Shown here: in pieces, positions 12,831-14,737 of the stretch
Layout: every line of letters begins with the position of its first letter
Numbering within the stretch: position 1 is the first letter of the stretch
Source of the DNA: Thermofilaceae archaeon
GTDB lineage: Archaea; Thermoproteota; Thermoprotei; Thermofilales; Thermofilaceae
NCBI GenBank assembly: GCA_027027675.1
Contig: JALVKT010000057.1
Location: 1-14,737, forward strand
Reading direction: 5' to 3'
DNA: 14,737 bases
Notes under the pieces: model-generated
Database searches by the model: none
What the model was told of the DNA's origin: nothing
What the model saw: only the letters and a program-made list of their open reading frames with translations
Made by a program: the position numbers and the translations under genes

Positions 12831-13409
12831 ATGGAGAAGCCCACCACGGTCGAGCTCGTACTCACAGCCGTGCTCTCAGCCATAAACGGCGCCATATTCG
12901 TAGTCTGGTCAAACTTCGTCTGGGACTACGTGAAGCTCCTCACAGGCCTCCTCTTCCTCCCCATAATCTACGGGGCCTGGTACATAGGCGCCACCGTACC
13001 AGCCTACATTATCAGGAAGCCCGGCATAGCCCTGCTCGGCGAGTTCCTCGCCGCAGTGGCGGAGTTCGCCTACGGCAGCCACTACCTCACAGCCCCCCTC
13101 TACGGGTTCATGCAGGGCCTTATGAGCGAGCTCGTCTTCGCAGCCACGCGCTACAAGAGGTGGGACTGGGCAACCATGGCCGCGGCCGGCGCCGCCCCCA
13201 GCCTGTGGGCGGCAGCCGCGGACACCCTCCTCTACAACATAGTGGCGCCCCTCACGCCGGAGCAGCGCATAGTCTTCTGGAGCCTCTACTTCGTGAGCGG
13301 GGCCCTAATAGCCGGCGTGCTGGTCAAGGCAGTGATAGACGCGGTCGCGAAGACCGGCGTGCTCGACAGCTTCGCGGTCGGGAGGGAAGCCAGGCTTGCC
13401 CGTCGTTGA
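12831..13409 (+). CDS. ykoE: ECF transporter S component, YkoE type (thiamine-precursor uptake)
   Basis: This is an integral membrane substrate-binding component of an energy-coupling factor transporter. The 192-residue sequence follows the YkoE pattern closely: N-terminal VELVLTAVLSAINGAIFVVW, then PIIYGAWYIGATVPAYIIRKPG (about residues 44-65), ALLGEFLAAVAEFAYGS, GFMQGLMSELVFAATRYKRWD, and the C-terminal VSGALIAGVLVKAVIDAVAKTGVLDSF, which ends with a G-x-E motif. About five or six hydrophobic segments are visible. YkoE is the S component of the YkoEDC system, linked to thiamine or hydroxymethylpyrimidine by its genomic context in bacteria and archaea. ATG at 12831 is preferred because of the GGTGAGG just upstream; GTG at 12822 would add three residues. 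It overlaps the ATPase gene by 14 bases and diverges from the ThiR-like regulator. Confidence 0.92.
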   Translation: MEKPTTVELVLTAVLSAINGAIFVVWSNFVWDYVKLLTGLLFLPIIYGAWYIGATVPAYIIRKPGIALLGEFLAAVAEFAYGSHYLTAPLYGFMQGLMSELVFAATRYKRWDWATMAAAGAAPSLWAAAADTLLYNIVAPLTPEQRIVFWSLYFVSGALIAGVLVKAVIDAVAKTGVLDSFAVGREARLARR

Positions 13410-14737
13410 GGCCCGGGGGCTAACGGCCGGCTACCTCGGGGAAAACCCCGTTTTTAGCGGGCTAAGCTTTTCCCTCGGGGAGGGCGAGCTCCTACTGCTA
13501 ACAGGCCCCACTGGGGCCGGCAAGAGCACGCTCCTCCTGGGCCTGGCGGGGGCCATGCCGCGCCTCCTCCCAGGCTACGTGGAGGGCAGCCTCGCGGTGG
13601 CCGGCCTCGACCCGCGCGTGGAGGGGCTCGCCCGGATGTCCCGCGTGCTCGGCCTCCTGCTCCAGGACCCCGAGGCGCAGACGGTGATGTTCAAGGTCTA
13701 CGAGGAGGTGTACTTCCCCCTGGAGAACCTCCTCTACCCGCCCAGCGAGATACCCCGCCGCGCCCGGGAGGCCCTCCGCCTCGTAGGCATGGAGGACGCG
13801 TGGAGCCGCGACGTGGACACCCTGTCCACCGGGATGAAGCAGAGGCTCGCCCTCGCAGCCGTCCTCGCGCCCCGGCCCAGACTGCTTCTGCTTGACGAGC
13901 CGACGGCCCACATAGACCCGGCGAGCTCGGCGAGGCTCTACCGCGTCGTCGGGGAGGAGAAGGGGCGCGGCGCCTCCGCCATAGTGGTGGAGCACAGGGT
14001 CGAGTACGTCGAGGACTTCGCGGACAGGGTCGCCTTCCTCTCAGCACGGGGCCTCGCCGAGGCGCCGAGCATCGACGAGCTGGCACGCAGGGTCGGCGTG
14101 GAGAGGCTCCTCCAAAGCGGGGTCTGGGTGCCGCCCCGCCTCCTAGAGCCCCGCCCCCTCAAGGAGCCGCCCCGGTGGAACGGCCCCAGGGACGTCCTAG
14201 TCGACGCTGAGGGCCTCCACCTAAGCCTTGGCGGGCGCCCCGTGCTCCGAGGCGTAGACTTCAAGGCCAGGAGGGGCGAGGTGGTCGTCGTCCTCGGCCC
14301 CAACGGCGCGGGCAAGACGACGCTCCTCAGGGTGCTGGCCGGCGTCCAGGAGGGGTGGGAGGGCAGGGTGGAGGTCGACGGCGCGCCCCCAGAGCCGGGC
14401 AGAGCCGTGTACGTTACGCAGATCCCGGAGCACCAGTTCGTCGCGAGAACGGTTCTGGGGGAGGTCGAGGAGACTTACAGGGTTCTAGGGCTGCCCGGGC
14501 CCGAGGCTCGCGAGAAGGCTCTCCGGCTACTGGAGAGGCACGGCCTCGCAGGGCTCGCCGAGAGGAGCCTGTACAGGCTGAGCCAGGGGCAGAAGAGGCT
14601 CGTATCCCTCGCAGCCATGGAGCCCCTCGACAGGCCTGTCTACCTGCTCGACGAGCCAACCTTCGGCCTGGACATGAGGTACAGCCTCATAGTTGCGCGT
14701 GAAGCAGAGGAGCTGGCGGCGCGAGGCAAGGCCGTGG
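13396..14737 (+). CDS. ykoD: ECF transporter double ATPase, YkoD type (truncated at window end)
   Basis: The open frame runs off the window after 447 codons, so the C-terminus is missing. It holds two ATP-binding cassettes in tandem. Domain 1 has Walker A GPTGAGKST (37-45), Q90 in LLLQDPEAQ (an ECF-type Q-loop), signature LSTGMKQR (143-150), Walker B LLLLDEPT (163-170), D-loop HIDP and the switch histidine H200. Domain 2 has Walker A GPNGAGKTT (301-309), Q342 in TQIPEHQF, signature LSQGQKR (395-401) and Walker B VYLLDEPTFGLD (415-426). It powers uptake by the YkoE S component, and a YkoC-like transmembrane T component is expected just downstream. The TTG start at 13396 follows GGAGGG (13381-13386) at nine bases and overlaps the ykoE end by 14 bases, so the two are translationally coupled. 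Confidence 0.93.
   Translation, partial: MPVVEARGLTAGYLGENPVFSGLSFSLGEGELLLLTGPTGAGKSTLLLGLAGAMPRLLPGYVEGSLAVAGLDPRVEGLARMSRVLGLLLQDPEAQTVMFKVYEEVYFPLENLLYPPSEIPRRAREALRLVGMEDAWSRDVDTLSTGMKQRLALAAVLAPRPRLLLLDEPTAHIDPASSARLYRVVGEEKGRGASAIVVEHRVEYVEDFADRVAFLSARGLAEAPSIDELARRVGVERLLQSGVWVPPRLLEPRPLKEPPRWNGPRDVLVDAEGLHLSLGGRPVLRGVDFKARRGEVVVVLGPNGAGKTTLLRVLAGVQEGWEGRVEVDGAPPEPGRAVYVTQIPEHQFVARTVLGEVEETYRVLGLPGPEAREKALRLLERHGLAGLAERSLYRLSQGQKRLVSLAAMEPLDRPVYLLDEPTFGLDMRYSLIVAREAEELAARGKAV

Noticed and set aside
13498..14433. Several minus-strand frames over the ATPase gene
   Set aside because: The plus-strand frame carries complete Walker A, signature and Walker B motifs twice. The opposite frames are low-complexity shadows.
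1..14737. Mobile element, CRISPR array, tRNA or rRNA
   Set aside because: No transposase or integrase frame, no evenly spaced direct repeats, and no cloverleaf or rRNA-like segment were seen in the intergenic stretches on either strand.

Overview
The window looks like chromosomal DNA from a hyperthermophilic archaeon, most likely a crenarchaeon of the Desulfurococcales type. This is an inference from several signs: an archaeal sn-glycerol-1-phosphate dehydrogenase (G1PDH), a TrmB-family regulator, a helix-turn-helix plus ThiN regulator, and TATA-type promoters placed so close to start codons that several transcripts must be leaderless or nearly so. It is also GC-rich, favours AGG and ATA codons, and uses GTG and TTG starts often. 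I saw no rRNA, tRNA, CRISPR array, transposase or phage gene. Coding density is very high and no gene-free stretch exceeds about 165 bases.

Layout. Positions 26-1072 (+) hold an unrecognised protein whose end overlaps the convergent 3' end of a Maf nucleotide pyrophosphatase (1064-1639, -). Maf directly abuts an alkaline-phosphatase-superfamily hydrolase (1640-2809, -). Next comes a beta-hydroxyacid dehydrogenase (2852-3718, -), divergent from a small unknown protein (3792-4058, +) and a BtpA-family TIM-barrel protein (4090-4887, +). A membrane-anchored extracytoplasmic protein (5029-5760) precedes a radical SAM/SPASM enzyme (5795-6868), which is translationally overlapped by a small helical protein (6865-7188). 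A LysE-type exporter (7212-7847) follows, then a B12-binding-type radical SAM protein (7908-9569). On the minus strand, a TrmB-family regulator (10631-11668) and G1PDH (9562-10611) form a likely two-gene operon. A ThiR-like regulator (11747-12667, -) diverges from a thiamine-precursor ECF transporter: the YkoE S component (12831-13409) and the YkoD double ATPase (13396 to the window end, truncated).

The best-supported functional unit is the thiamine/hydroxymethylpyrimidine region. The ThiN domain of the regulator probably senses a thiamine phosphate, and its 163-base divergent intergenic region carries clear AT-rich inverted repeats, one lying on the presumed ykoE TATA element. The most open-ended unit is the radical SAM/SPASM enzyme with its tightly coupled partner and neighbouring envelope and exporter genes. 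This could be a protein- or peptide-modification system, though no precursor peptide is obvious. The TrmB-G1PDH pairing suggests regulation of the enzyme that sets archaeal membrane-lipid stereochemistry. All assignments come from reading motifs; no database search was run.
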